Shown piece by piece: positions 52,209 through 61,081 of a stretch of DNA of 64,000 nucleotides (position 1 is the first letter of the stretch; every line of letters starts with the position of its first letter). The position numbers and the translations under genes were made by a program. Source of the stretch: Pseudomonadota bacterium (GTDB lineage Bacteria > Pseudomonadota > Alphaproteobacteria > Ferrovibrionales > Ferrovibrionaceae); the NCBI GenBank assembly GCA_023434425.1, contig JAEYSS010000220.1, forward strand, positions 3,902 to 67,901. Reading direction: 5' to 3'. The notes beneath the pieces are model-generated. The model saw only the letters and a list, made by a program, of their open reading frames with translations, searched no databases and was not told the DNA's origin.

Positions 52209-54334
52209 AACAGGTTTTCGCCACGCGCCAGGGCATCCTGGTGAATGACGTGCCCGCTCCCGGCCTTGAGCCCGGCACCATTCTGGTCCGCACCGGGCAT
52301 TCCTGCATTTCGGTCGGAACCGAGATGAGCGGCCTGCGCTCGCTGAAGAAGCCGCTGTGGCGTCGCGCGGTGGAAGAGCCGGAAAAGCTGATGAAGCTGG
52401 CGCGTCATATCCGCAATGAAGGCGCGGCCAAGACGCGCGCGCTGCTGCGGGCACAGCTGAGTGCCGCGCATCCGGTTGGCTATTCGGCCGCCGGGACGGT
52501 TGTCGCCATCGGCGAGGACGTCGAGGGCTTCTCGGTCGGCGACCGCGTCGCCTGCGCCGGCGGGCAATGGGCCCATCACGCCGAAATGATCCGCGTGCCG
52601 CTCAACATGGCGGTCAAGCTGCCCGATCAGGTCTCGACGGCGGCCGCCTCTACAGTTGCACTTGGCGCCATCGCCCTGCAGGGCCTGCGCCGCGCAGCAC
52701 CGACCATCGGCGAGACCTTCGTCGTCATTGGCCTCGGCATCCTCGGCCAGATGACCCAGCGCATGCTGCAGGCCAACGGCGTGCGGGTGATCGGCTTGGA
52801 CCTGCAGGAGGCGCGCGTGCAACGCGCCATGCAGCATGGCATGGCAGCCGGATTCTCCAACGCCGACAGCAGCGCCCTGAAGGCGGTCGAACGGCTGACC
52901 GGCGGCCATGGGGTGGATGGCGTGATCGTCACTGCCGCTTCGCCCTCGAACGACATTCTCTCACTTGCCTTCAGGATGTGCCGGCGCAAGGGCCGCGTCA
53001 TTCTCGTCGGCGATGTCGGCCTCGATATCAACCGCGCCGACATTTACGAGAAAGAACTCGATTTTCTCATCTCCACCTCCTACGGGCCGGGCCGTTACGA
53101 CAGCCGCTACGAAGAAAAGGGCGAGGATTACCCCATCGGCTACGTGCGATGGACCGAAGCGCGCAACATGACGGCCTATCTCGACCTGATTGCGTCGGGC
53201 CGTCTCGATGTCGCCGACCTACTCGAAGCCGAGTTCCCAATCCAGGATGCGACGCGCGCCTATGCCGCACTCGCCACTGGCGCGACTGCCCCGTTGTCGG
53301 TCATCCTGTCCTATGGCACAGCGGACGACGCCGCTCAGCGCCGCATCACTCTGCGCGGCACGCCGTCCGCGCGCAGCGGTGCCGTCCGGCTGGCCGTGAT
53401 CGGCGCCGGCGGTTTCGCCCAAGGCACCCTGCTTCCCATCATCCAGCGCAATCCGGACCTGTTCTCCATTGAGGCTGTTGTCGGACGCCAGGGCCATCGC
53501 AGCCTGGAAGCCGGCAAGGTCTATGGCGCCGCTTATGCCACGACCAACATGCAGCAGGTCCTGGACGATCCGAATGTCGAGGCCGTCCTGATCGCCACCC
53601 GCCATGACCTGCATGCGCCTATGGTTCTGGCTGCCGCGCGCGCCGGCAAGCATGTCTTCGTCGAAAAACCGCTCTGCCTCAGCCGCGCGGAGCTGGCCGA
53701 GATCGAAGCCTTCTATGCAGCACCCGGTGAAAAGCCGCTGTTGCTGACCGGCTTCAACCGGCGTTTCTCCCCCTATGGCGCCGTCATCTCGAATATGCTG
53801 GCCCGGCGCAGCAACCCGCTGATGATCAATTACCGCGTCAATGCCGGCCATATTCCGTCACAGCACTGGGTGCATGGCAGTGAAGGCGGCGGCCGCAATC
53901 TCGGCGAGGCTTGCCATTTCTATGACTTCATGACATTCCTGACCGGCGCAAGGGCCGTCGACGTGCAGGCCTCAGCGATCCGGCCTGCGACCGACTATTA
54001 CCGCAGCGACGACAATTTCGTCGCCGCCATCCGCTTCGAGGACGGCTCGGTCGGCACGCTGACCTATACCGCACTGGGCGCGCCAGACTATCCCAAGGAA
54101 CGCGTCGAGGTCTATTGCGACGGCAGGATCGCGGAACTGGAAGATTTCAGGTCGCTGACTTTTGCCGGCGGCGGATCGAAGGGCCTGCAGACCAAACTAG
54201 CCGACAAAGGGCATGAGGCCGAGATCCTCGCCTTTGGCCGCGGCATCCGCAGCGGCGAGTGGCCGTTGCCACTGTGGCAGCAACTGCAGGCGATGCAGAT
54301 CGCCTTCGATGTCGAAGGCCGTCTGAAATCCTGA
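52205..54334 (+). CDS. Bi-domain oxidoreductase: zinc-type dehydrogenase fused to Gfo/Idh/MocA
   Basis: A 709-residue fusion. Residues about 1-370 are a medium-chain, zinc-type alcohol dehydrogenase (VGYSAAGTVVAIGEDVEGFSVGDRVACAGG, then FVVIGLGILGQMTQRMLQANG for NAD). Residues about 395-700 are a Gfo/Idh/MocA domain (LAVIGAGGFAQGTLLPII, GKHVFVEKPLCLS, GGRNLGEACHFYDF). This two-domain protein is known from polysaccharide loci and probably oxidises and re-reduces a sugar carbon within one chain. The exact sugar is unknown. The start is GTG in a GTGA overlap. Confidence 0.88.
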   Translation: MKQVFATRQGILVNDVPAPGLEPGTILVRTGHSCISVGTEMSGLRSLKKPLWRRAVEEPEKLMKLARHIRNEGAAKTRALLRAQLSAAHPVGYSAAGTVVAIGEDVEGFSVGDRVACAGGQWAHHAEMIRVPLNMAVKLPDQVSTAAASTVALGAIALQGLRRAAPTIGETFVVIGLGILGQMTQRMLQANGVRVIGLDLQEARVQRAMQHGMAAGFSNADSSALKAVERLTGGHGVDGVIVTAASPSNDILSLAFRMCRRKGRVILVGDVGLDINRADIYEKELDFLISTSYGPGRYDSRYEEKGEDYPIGYVRWTEARNMTAYLDLIASGRLDVADLLEAEFPIQDATRAYAALATGATAPLSVILSYGTADDAAQRRITLRGTPSARSGAVRLAVIGAGGFAQGTLLPIIQRNPDLFSIEAVVGRQGHRSLEAGKVYGAAYATTNMQQVLDDPNVEAVLIATRHDLHAPMVLAAARAGKHVFVEKPLCLSRAELAEIEAFYAAPGEKPLLLTGFNRRFSPYGAVISNMLARRSNPLMINYRVNAGHIPSQHWVHGSEGGGRNLGEACHFYDFMTFLTGARAVDVQASAIRPATDYYRSDDNFVAAIRFEDGSVGTLTYTALGAPDYPKERVEVYCDGRIAELEDFRSLTFAGGGSKGLQTKLADKGHEAEILAFGRGIRSGEWPLPLWQQLQAMQIAFDVEGRLKS

Positions 54335-54339
54335 TCCCG

Positions 54340-55014
54340 ATGCCCAGCAATACGCCGACCTCCGACTTCTTCGACCAAGCTGCCTCGGGCTGGTCCGATC
54401 GCTACGCCAGCGACGCCAGCTTCCGCCAGCGCCTGCAGGTCATCCTGCAGGCGGCCGCGCCCATGCTGGCCGACGGCGGCGACATCCTGGATTTCGGCTG
54501 TGGCGCGGGCGACCTGTCTGCCCTGCTGGCACAGCAGGGCTGCCGCGTCACCGGCGCGGATATTTCGGTCGCCATGCTGGAGATCGCACGCCGCCGAACC
54601 GCCGGAGAGTTCATCCAACTCAGTGATGATCCGACATTGCCATTTACGGACGACCGGTTTGATGGCTGCATCGCCTCCAGCGTCCTGGAATACGTGCCGC
54701 AGCCCGCGGCGACCCTGGCCGAGATCATCCGCGTGCTGCGCCCCGGCGGCCGGTTCCTGATGACGGTTCCCGATCCCGATCACCCCGCCCGCCGCAGGGA
54801 GGCACGGATCAAGATGCTGCTGCGCATTCCGGGCCTGCGGCACGTGCTCGCCCTGTCCCGCTGGAAAGAAGGCGCGGCCTATCTTCAGATTTCTCGCAAT
54901 CGTCCGGCACTGGCCACATGGCAGGGCAGACTGCAGGATCTGGGCCTGGGCGAAACCGTCATTCACTGCAGCGGCCTGCCGCTTGCCATCATCATGGGCC
55001 GTAAACCGTCATGA
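54340..55014 (+). CDS. Class I SAM-dependent methyltransferase
   Basis: A 224-residue single-domain methyltransferase: ILDFGCGAGDLSALLAQQG (motif I), VTGADISVAMLEIARRR (motif II), FDGCIASSVLEYVPQP (acidic motif) and VLRPGGRFLMTVPDPDHPAR. The set is close to ubiquinone/menaquinone-type Methyltransf_11 folds, but the location argues for a sugar or lipid-glycan acceptor. ATGA overlap (55011-55014) with the next methyltransferase, which suggests paired action. Confidence 0.78.
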   Translation: MPSNTPTSDFFDQAASGWSDRYASDASFRQRLQVILQAAAPMLADGGDILDFGCGAGDLSALLAQQGCRVTGADISVAMLEIARRRTAGEFIQLSDDPTLPFTDDRFDGCIASSVLEYVPQPAATLAEIIRVLRPGGRFLMTVPDPDHPARRREARIKMLLRIPGLRHVLALSRWKEGAAYLQISRNRPALATWQGRLQDLGLGETVIHCSGLPLAIIMGRKPS

Positions 55015-55817
55015 CCCGCTATAAGCCGTCGCCGGTGCCCGCCGAGGCTTCCAGCCCGCTACCGCTGCCTACGGAAGACATCTACGGCAATACCAAGAAG
55101 CTGCGCTTCATTATAGATCGGCTCGACCGTCATGCCGAACGGATCGGCCGGCCGCCCGTGGTGCTCGATTTCGGCTGCGGCAATGCCGACGCCATGGGGC
55201 AATATCTGGCCGACGGGCAGCGCCGCTATTACGGCGTCGACATGCATGATGCGTCGCTCGACCACGCGCGCAGCATCTGCAAGAACCCCAACACCACCTT
55301 CTCGAAAACCGTGCCTGATGGCGTGACCTTCGATGCGCTCGTCTATGCCGACGTTCTGGAGCATCTGCACGATCCGACCTCTGCCCTGCGCGAGCATGTT
55401 GGCCGGCTTGCATCCGGCGGCATCGTTCTAGGCTCGGTGCCGAATGGCTACGGCCCGTGCGAGATCGAAAAATTCCTGACGCGCCATCTGCATCTCTATG
55501 AGATCGCGCGCTGGCCGCTGCAGATGGCCCGGCGGCTGGCCGGCCGCGCACGACCCAACGCCGCGGCCGTGCCCTACAATCATGAGTCCGGCCATGTTGT
55601 ATTCTTTACGCTGAGCATGCTGGAAGCGATGGCCGCCGATGCCGGCCTAAGCATCACACGGTTCGGCCATGGCGGCTTCGTCGGGGCAGATCTGACCGGC
55701 GCAACGATTTTCCGCACGCAGGGCTTTGCCGACTGGAATGCCCGCATTTCCGACCGGCTGCCGTCCCGCATGGTCTCTACTTGGTATTTCGAACTGGCCC
55801 GTAGCGACATAAATTGA
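55011..55817 (+). CDS. Class I SAM-dependent methyltransferase
   Basis: A 268-residue methyltransferase. VVLDFGCGNADAMGQYLA is motif I, RRYYGVDMHDASLDHA motif II, and FDALVYADVLEHLHDPT the acidic motif. The C-terminal part (NHESGHVVFFTLSMLEAMAADAGLSI) is common in enzymes of polysaccharide clusters. It is a distinct subfamily from its overlapping neighbour. The last of thirteen methyltransferases in the operon. Acceptor unknown. Confidence 0.78.
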   Translation: MTRYKPSPVPAEASSPLPLPTEDIYGNTKKLRFIIDRLDRHAERIGRPPVVLDFGCGNADAMGQYLADGQRRYYGVDMHDASLDHARSICKNPNTTFSKTVPDGVTFDALVYADVLEHLHDPTSALREHVGRLASGGIVLGSVPNGYGPCEIEKFLTRHLHLYEIARWPLQMARRLAGRARPNAAAVPYNHESGHVVFFTLSMLEAMAADAGLSITRFGHGGFVGADLTGATIFRTQGFADWNARISDRLPSRMVSTWYFELARSDIN

Positions 55818-55827
55818 CCCCGCGCCG

Positions 55828-57960
55828 ATGACCACGCTGAAGGACTACATCCGCCTGATGCGGCAGTTGCCGCTGAGCGAGGTCGGGCGGCGCGGCAGCG
55901 CCTTGCTGTTGCGTGCCGCCCGCCACCGGCTCGAACGGTGGCGCGACGGGCGGAGCGGCACCTATCTGCTGGACACCACCGCACCGGATATCGCATTCCG
56001 GATGCGGTTCGGCGGCGAGGCACTCCCGGCCGAGATCGCGGATCGCCTGTGCCAAGAAGCCCGCCACGCCATCGTCCACGAATTCGACATCCTCGGCTCC
56101 GGGCGGGTCCCCGTTCATCACGGCATGGCCTGCGCGGGGATCGAGGGGGTGTGCCATCCGCAACAGCCGGCGGTGACGGCCGATGCCGAAGGTGCCTGGC
56201 TGCAAGGACGCGTCACGTCGGCCAACCTGGCCGAAAGCCAGCGCATCTGGCGTCTGATCCGCAGCGGCGTCTGGGCCCAGCCGGATTATCGCCCGATCGA
56301 CTGGCAGATCGACATCCGCTCCGGCTACCGCTGGTCGGAGCTCAGCTACTATGCAGATATCCAGATCGGACCAGCGCGCGGCGCGGACATCAAGCTGCCT
56401 TGGGAACTCGCCCGCATGCAGCACCTGCCGCAACTGGCGCAGGCAGCCCGGCTGGGGGAGACGAGTGCGGAAACCGAAATCCGCGCCCAGATTCTCGACT
56501 TCATCGCCAGCAATCCACCGCGCCATGGCGTCAACTGGAAAGGCCCGATGGACGTTGCCATCCGCGCCGTCAACTGGCTGGTCGCCCTGGGCATAATGCA
56601 GGATGGTGGGTGTGCTTACGATGCCGAGTTCCGCGCCGTGGTCGGCCGCAGCCTTCTCGAGCACGGCCAACATGTGCTTCAGCATCTCGAATGGTCGGAA
56701 GAACCGCGCAGCAATCACTACCTCGCAAATATCACTGGCCTGCTGTTCATCGCCGCGCACCTGCCGGCAACCCCGCTGACGAACGGCTGGCTCGGCTTCG
56801 CCACCCGCGAATTCCTGATCGAGCTGCAGCGACAGTTCCATCCGGACGGCAGCAACTACGAGGCCTCTACCGGCTATCACCGCCTGTCCTCCGAAATGGC
56901 CCTGTTTGGTTCGGCGCTCCTGCTGGGTCTTGACCCAACCGTCCAGCAGCAGGTAGCGCAACCACAGCCGCGGCTTGCCGTCCGCCCGCCCCAGCCAGGG
57001 AAGGCACTACCACTGCATGCCCTGCCCGACGGCACACAGACCCTGCTCCCGGCGACGCTCTGGCCGCTGCTGGAACGCATGGCGGAATTCACCGCCGATA
57101 TCCTCAAGCCCGATTGCCGTCCGATACTGATTGGCGACCAGGATTCCGGCCGCCTACTCAAGCTGGACCCGTCGACCGCCTCTCCGCATGATCACCGCGG
57201 CCTGCTGCGCCTGGCCGGCGCGCTGTTCGGCCGGCCCGACCTGACCGCGGCGGGCGGCGGGCGAGGCATCGAAAGCCAGGCTCTGGACGCCCTGTCACGG
57301 CAGCGCTTCCTACCCGCCTCCGGCGATCGCTTTCCCGCCCGGCATTGCCGCATCGGCCCGGACAGCGCACCCGCCCTGCCGCAGGCACCGGTCGCCCGGC
57401 ACATCAGCCTGCACCTGCCGGCCGGCAGCACGGTGGGCCAACAGCTCGCCGGTTACCCGGATTTCGGCCTCTATGTCCTCCGCTCCGAGCGGCTGTTCTG
57501 CGCCTTGCGCTGTTTCGATCCGGCGGTATCCGGAATCTGGGGCCATTCGCACGACGACAACCTGTCCATCGAACTGGTGATCGACGGGGTGGACTACATC
57601 GTCGATCCCGGTACCTACGTCTACACCTCGATTCCAGAATACCGTGACCTGTACCGCAGCGCGGCGGCGCATTTCACGCCCCGGCCCGCCAACAGGACCG
57701 CCCTGCAGACCGCCGGTCCCTTCACGGCGCGGCAGATTGCCCGCGCCACCTGCCGGCAGTTCGGGCCCCAGGGCTTCTCGGCCATCCTGACCGGACCGGA
57801 CTGGACTGCCGAGCGTACCGTCGTGCTTGGCGAGAACAGCCTGGATATCTTTGACGCGGTTTCCCCCGCACCACTGGCGGCACCGCCTTCCCCTGATCAA
57901 CGTCCCACCGTCACCGATGGCTACGGCTGCAAAACCACGCGTCCTGCTTACCTTTTTTGA
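55828..57960 (+). CDS. Heparinase II/III-family protein
   Basis: A 710-residue protein. The N-terminal toroid (about residues 170-370) has KGPMDVAIRAVNWLVAL, EPRSNHYLANITGLLF and the family-typical DGSNYEASTGYHRLSSE. The C-terminal beta-sandwich contains GIWGHSHDDNLSIELVIDG and YIVDPGTYVYTS. Family members are polysaccharide lyases acting on uronic acids, but the cytoplasm-like N-terminus (no signal peptide seen) and the biosynthetic setting suggest a modifying or editing role on a uronate-containing glycan. Its last 44 bases overlap the following gene in another frame. Confidence 0.86.
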   Translation: MTTLKDYIRLMRQLPLSEVGRRGSALLLRAARHRLERWRDGRSGTYLLDTTAPDIAFRMRFGGEALPAEIADRLCQEARHAIVHEFDILGSGRVPVHHGMACAGIEGVCHPQQPAVTADAEGAWLQGRVTSANLAESQRIWRLIRSGVWAQPDYRPIDWQIDIRSGYRWSELSYYADIQIGPARGADIKLPWELARMQHLPQLAQAARLGETSAETEIRAQILDFIASNPPRHGVNWKGPMDVAIRAVNWLVALGIMQDGGCAYDAEFRAVVGRSLLEHGQHVLQHLEWSEEPRSNHYLANITGLLFIAAHLPATPLTNGWLGFATREFLIELQRQFHPDGSNYEASTGYHRLSSEMALFGSALLLGLDPTVQQQVAQPQPRLAVRPPQPGKALPLHALPDGTQTLLPATLWPLLERMAEFTADILKPDCRPILIGDQDSGRLLKLDPSTASPHDHRGLLRLAGALFGRPDLTAAGGGRGIESQALDALSRQRFLPASGDRFPARHCRIGPDSAPALPQAPVARHISLHLPAGSTVGQQLAGYPDFGLYVLRSERLFCALRCFDPAVSGIWGHSHDDNLSIELVIDGVDYIVDPGTYVYTSIPEYRDLYRSAAAHFTPRPANRTALQTAGPFTARQIARATCRQFGPQGFSAILTGPDWTAERTVVLGENSLDIFDAVSPAPLAAPPSPDQRPTVTDGYGCKTTRPAYLF

Positions 57961-59107
57961 AGGCCTGACCGAGACGGTCATCGACTCCCAGGTCCTGGGA
58001 CATGTACGCCTCATGCAGGAAGCCGACATTGCCGATTTCGAGATCTGGGCGCTGCCCTGGGATCCGAACGTGCGCGATCTGTCGCTGGCGCGCCAAGCCG
58101 AGGCGCAACGCCGCGCCGGCTGTCCGATCAGGATTCTTCCCGGTGCCCGGCCGGGGAAATTCGCCTCGGTGGCGACAAATGCCGCGACGCTGTCAAAAGC
58201 TGCAACACGGCACGGCGCGCGATTCGACATCGTGCATGCCCGCACCGATTACACCGCTCTCGCCGCCGAGCCATTGGCTCGTAGCATGGGTGCCGCCCTG
58301 CTATTCGATTGCCGGGGCGATTCCGCTGCCGAACTGGATTATCGCGCCGACTTGCGCCATGGCTTGCGCCGCCTGCTCAAGCCGCTTCTGCGCCACATCC
58401 TGACCCAGCGCCTGCGTCGCGCCGCGCGGCTCTGCGATCGCGCCCTCTTCGTCAGCCATCCCCTGCACCGGCTGGTCGCCAGCGAGATCGGCGACAAACC
58501 ACATGCCGTAATCCCCTGCTGCGCCTCGGAAGATGACTTCTTCTTCGATACCTCCCTGCGCGAGAAAACCCGCCAGGGACTCGGCTATACCGGCAGCGAC
58601 ATCGTCTACATCTACTCCGGCGGGCTCCAGCCCTATCAGCGGCTGGACGACACCATCGACGCCTTTACCCGGCTGCATGCCGGGAATCCCGCGGTGCGGC
58701 TGCTGATCGCCACGCCCCGCCTCGTGGAGGCCAGAGAGCTCCTAGGCCACCTGCCTCCTGGCTGCTGGCAGGTCATATCGGCAAAGCTCGAGGATGTGAA
58801 CAGCCTGCTCAATGCCGCCGATGCCGCCTTCCTGTTACGGCATGACGACCAGACCAATCGCGTCGCCTCGCCCACCAAGTTCGCGGAATATTGCCTGACC
58901 GGCCTGCCCGTGATCATGACCGACGCCATCCGCGACAGCCATGCGCTGGCGCAGAAGCATGGCAATCTCATGCTTTTCGATGACGCAGTGCCGGCTCTCG
59001 CCCTGCCGCCGCAACTGGATCGCGCCGCTCTAGCAAAGCGCTATCGCGGCCGACTGGGCAAACAGGCCTTCTTCGAGGAGTACCGCCGGATTTACGCACC
59101 AACCTGA
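57917..59107 (+). CDS. Glycosyltransferase (GT4-like)
   Basis: A 396-residue GT-B transferase. N-terminal VLLTFFEGLTETVIDSQVLGHV is followed by an acceptor domain. The donor domain has DIVYIYSGGLQPYQRLDDTIDAF, then RHDDQTNRVASPTKFAEYCLTGLPVIMTDAI with the conserved Glu and the SPTKF loop of GT4 enzymes. ATG 57917 was taken as start; it lies inside the heparinase-like gene by 44 bases. It is the last gene of the operon, followed by a strong terminator. Confidence 0.78.
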   Translation: MATAAKPRVLLTFFEGLTETVIDSQVLGHVRLMQEADIADFEIWALPWDPNVRDLSLARQAEAQRRAGCPIRILPGARPGKFASVATNAATLSKAATRHGARFDIVHARTDYTALAAEPLARSMGAALLFDCRGDSAAELDYRADLRHGLRRLLKPLLRHILTQRLRRAARLCDRALFVSHPLHRLVASEIGDKPHAVIPCCASEDDFFFDTSLREKTRQGLGYTGSDIVYIYSGGLQPYQRLDDTIDAFTRLHAGNPAVRLLIATPRLVEARELLGHLPPGCWQVISAKLEDVNSLLNAADAAFLLRHDDQTNRVASPTKFAEYCLTGLPVIMTDAIRDSHALAQKHGNLMLFDDAVPALALPPQLDRAALAKRYRGRLGKQAFFEEYRRIYAPT

Positions 59108-59125
59108 GCCATCATCCTTTCCAAG

Positions 59126-59170
59126 AAAGAAGAAAGAGCGCCGCTTCATCCGCGGCGCTCTTTCTTCTTT
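59126..59170. terminator. Bidirectional terminator between convergent operons
   Basis: A perfect 19-bp stem, 59126-59144 with 59152-59170, closes a 7-base loop (TTCATCC). The outer part of each arm is A/T-rich (AAAGAAGAAAGA and TCTTTCTTCTTT), so each strand ends in a run of mostly U. It lies between the last + strand gene (stop at 59107) and the end of the cysN/cysC fusion (59183), serving both. Confidence 0.92.
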
Positions 59171-59182
59171 GCGCTCTGCAAC

Positions 59183-61081
59183 TCAGATATAGCCATTGGC
59201 ACGAAGGTATTCGATGATCTGCTCAGCGGCCTCGGAGGCCGAAACCTTCTTGGTATCGATGCAGAATTCCGGATTCTCCGGCGCCTCGTAGGGCGAGTTG
59301 ATGCCGGTGAAGTTCGGGATCCCGCCGGCACGGGCCTTCTTGTAGAGTCCCTTCGGATCGCGCTTTTCGCATTCCTCCAAGGGAGTTGAGAGATAGATCT
59401 CGATGAACTCCCCCGCCTCCAGCATGTCCCGAGCCGCTTGCCGCTCAGCCCGGAATGGCGAGATCAGAGCGGTGATTACGATCAGCCCGGCATCGACGAA
59501 AAGCTTCGAGACCTCGGAGACGCGACGCACATTCTCTACCCGTGCCTCCGGTGTGAAACCGAGATCCCGGTTCAGGCCGTGCCGTAGATTGTCGCCGTCC
59601 AGCATGTAGGTATGACGCCCGAGATCCGCGAGGCGTCGCTCGACCAGATCGGCGATCGTCGACTTGCCCGCACCACTCAGGCCAGTGAACCAGAGAACCG
59701 CCGGCTTCTGCTTTTTCAATTCGGCGCGCAGGGTCTTGCCGACCTCCATCTTGTGCCATTCAATATTGGTGGCGCGACGTAGGGCGAAATTAATGATGCC
59801 AGCACCCACCGTACGGTTAGTGAACGGATCGATGACGATGAAACCGCCGCCCTCGCGACTATCGGCATAGGCATCGCAGACAAGTGGATAATCGAGACCC
59901 AGGGTCGCTACACCGATTTCGTTGAGCGCGAGCACCTGCGTCGCCTCATGCAGCATGGTGTTAACATCGACCTTATATTTCAGGTTCGTCACCGCGCCGC
60001 GAATCAGCCGTGCGCCGCATTTCACCAGATACTGGCGGCCGGGCATCAGCGCATCGCTGTCCATCCACAACAGATGAACCGAGAACTGGTCAGCCACGAT
60101 CGGGGCGGTGCCGGCCGCGATCACGTCGCCGCGGCTGATATCGATTTCATCGGTCAGTGTCAGCGTGACGGATTCACCAGCTATCGCCTCGGAAACGGCA
60201 CCCGAGGCCGCCAGAATCCCCGAGACACGGCTGGACTGACCGGACGGATAGACCGTCACCCCGTCGCCGACCGCTACCCTGCCGTCTGTGATCCGTCCGG
60301 AGAATCCGCGAAAATCCTGGTTGGGGCGATTGACCCATTGAACGGGCAGGCGCAGTCCCAGCCTAGACTGGTCGCTGGAAACGTCAATCTCCTCCAGGTG
60401 CTGCATCAGCGTCGCGCCGCTGTACCAGGACATCGCCGCGCTGTCGGTGAACACATTGTCGCCATGCCGGGCGGAGACCGGGATGCTTTGCACGCTGGCG
60501 AAATCGAGCTGTGCGGCGAAAGCGGCATAATCCCGGCAGATTTCGTCGAACCGTTCCCGGCTGTAATCCACCAAGTCCATCTTATTAACCGCCAGCACTA
60601 TATGCCGGATGCCCAGCAGATTGACGATGTAGCTATGGCGCCGCGTCTGCGTCAGTACGCCGCGGCGCGCGTCGATCAGGATGACGGCCAAGCTGGCGGT
60701 GGAGGCGCCGGTGGCCATGTTCCGCGTATATTGTTCGTGGCCCGGCGTATCGGCAACGATGAAGCGGCGCCGGTCGGTGGCGAAGAACCGGTAGGCCACA
60801 TCGATGGTGATGCCCTGTTCACGCTCGGCCTGCAAGCCGTCGACCAACAGGGCGAAGTCGAGGCCGCCCTCATGTGTGCCGACGGTCTTACTGTCGCTCT
60901 CCAGCGTCTTGAGCTGATCCTCTAAGATCAACTTAGAATCATAGAGCAGGCGGCCGATCAGCGTACTTTTGCCGTCATCCACGCTGCCGCAGGTAATAAA
61001 TCGCAACGTCGGACGATCACCTTGGTCGCGCAGGAAGCTTTCGAGCTCCGGCTTCTTGCCTGGTATCGCTATCTCCGACAT
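59183..61081 (-). CDS. cysNC: Sulfate adenylyltransferase subunit 1 / adenylylsulfate kinase (CysN-CysC fusion)
   Basis: A 632-residue bifunctional enzyme of the NodQ type. Residues about 1-430 are an EF-Tu-like GTPase (P-loop GSVDDGKST at 32-40, DTPGHEQYTRNM, NKMDLVD) that drives APS synthesis with CysD. Residues about 455-632 are the APS kinase: P-loop GLSGAGKST near 467-475, LDGDNLRHGLNRDLGF, NVRRVSEVSKLF and LYKKARAGGIPNFTG. Product is PAPS. Its start overlaps the cysD stop by one base (TGATG). Without APS/PAPS reductase genes beside it, donation to the sulfotransferase at 27666 is a sensible role. Confidence 0.95.
   Translation of the reverse strand: MSEIAIPGKKPELESFLRDQGDRPTLRFITCGSVDDGKSTLIGRLLYDSKLILEDQLKTLESDSKTVGTHEGGLDFALLVDGLQAEREQGITIDVAYRFFATDRRRFIVADTPGHEQYTRNMATGASTASLAVILIDARRGVLTQTRRHSYIVNLLGIRHIVLAVNKMDLVDYSRERFDEICRDYAAFAAQLDFASVQSIPVSARHGDNVFTDSAAMSWYSGATLMQHLEEIDVSSDQSRLGLRLPVQWVNRPNQDFRGFSGRITDGRVAVGDGVTVYPSGQSSRVSGILAASGAVSEAIAGESVTLTLTDEIDISRGDVIAAGTAPIVADQFSVHLLWMDSDALMPGRQYLVKCGARLIRGAVTNLKYKVDVNTMLHEATQVLALNEIGVATLGLDYPLVCDAYADSREGGGFIVIDPFTNRTVGAGIINFALRRATNIEWHKMEVGKTLRAELKKQKPAVLWFTGLSGAGKSTIADLVERRLADLGRHTYMLDGDNLRHGLNRDLGFTPEARVENVRRVSEVSKLFVDAGLIVITALISPFRAERQAARDMLEAGEFIEIYLSTPLEECEKRDPKGLYKKARAGGIPNFTGINSPYEAPENPEFCIDTKKVSASEAAEQIIEYLRANGYI

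Noticed and set aside
55777..56961. Antisense frame of 394 residues (- strand)
   Set aside because: It is a shadow of the heparinase-like gene; no domain, no ribosome site.
59948..60925. + strand frame of 325 residues inside cysNC
   Set aside because: cysNC on the other strand has both P-loops and all family motifs; the + frame has none.
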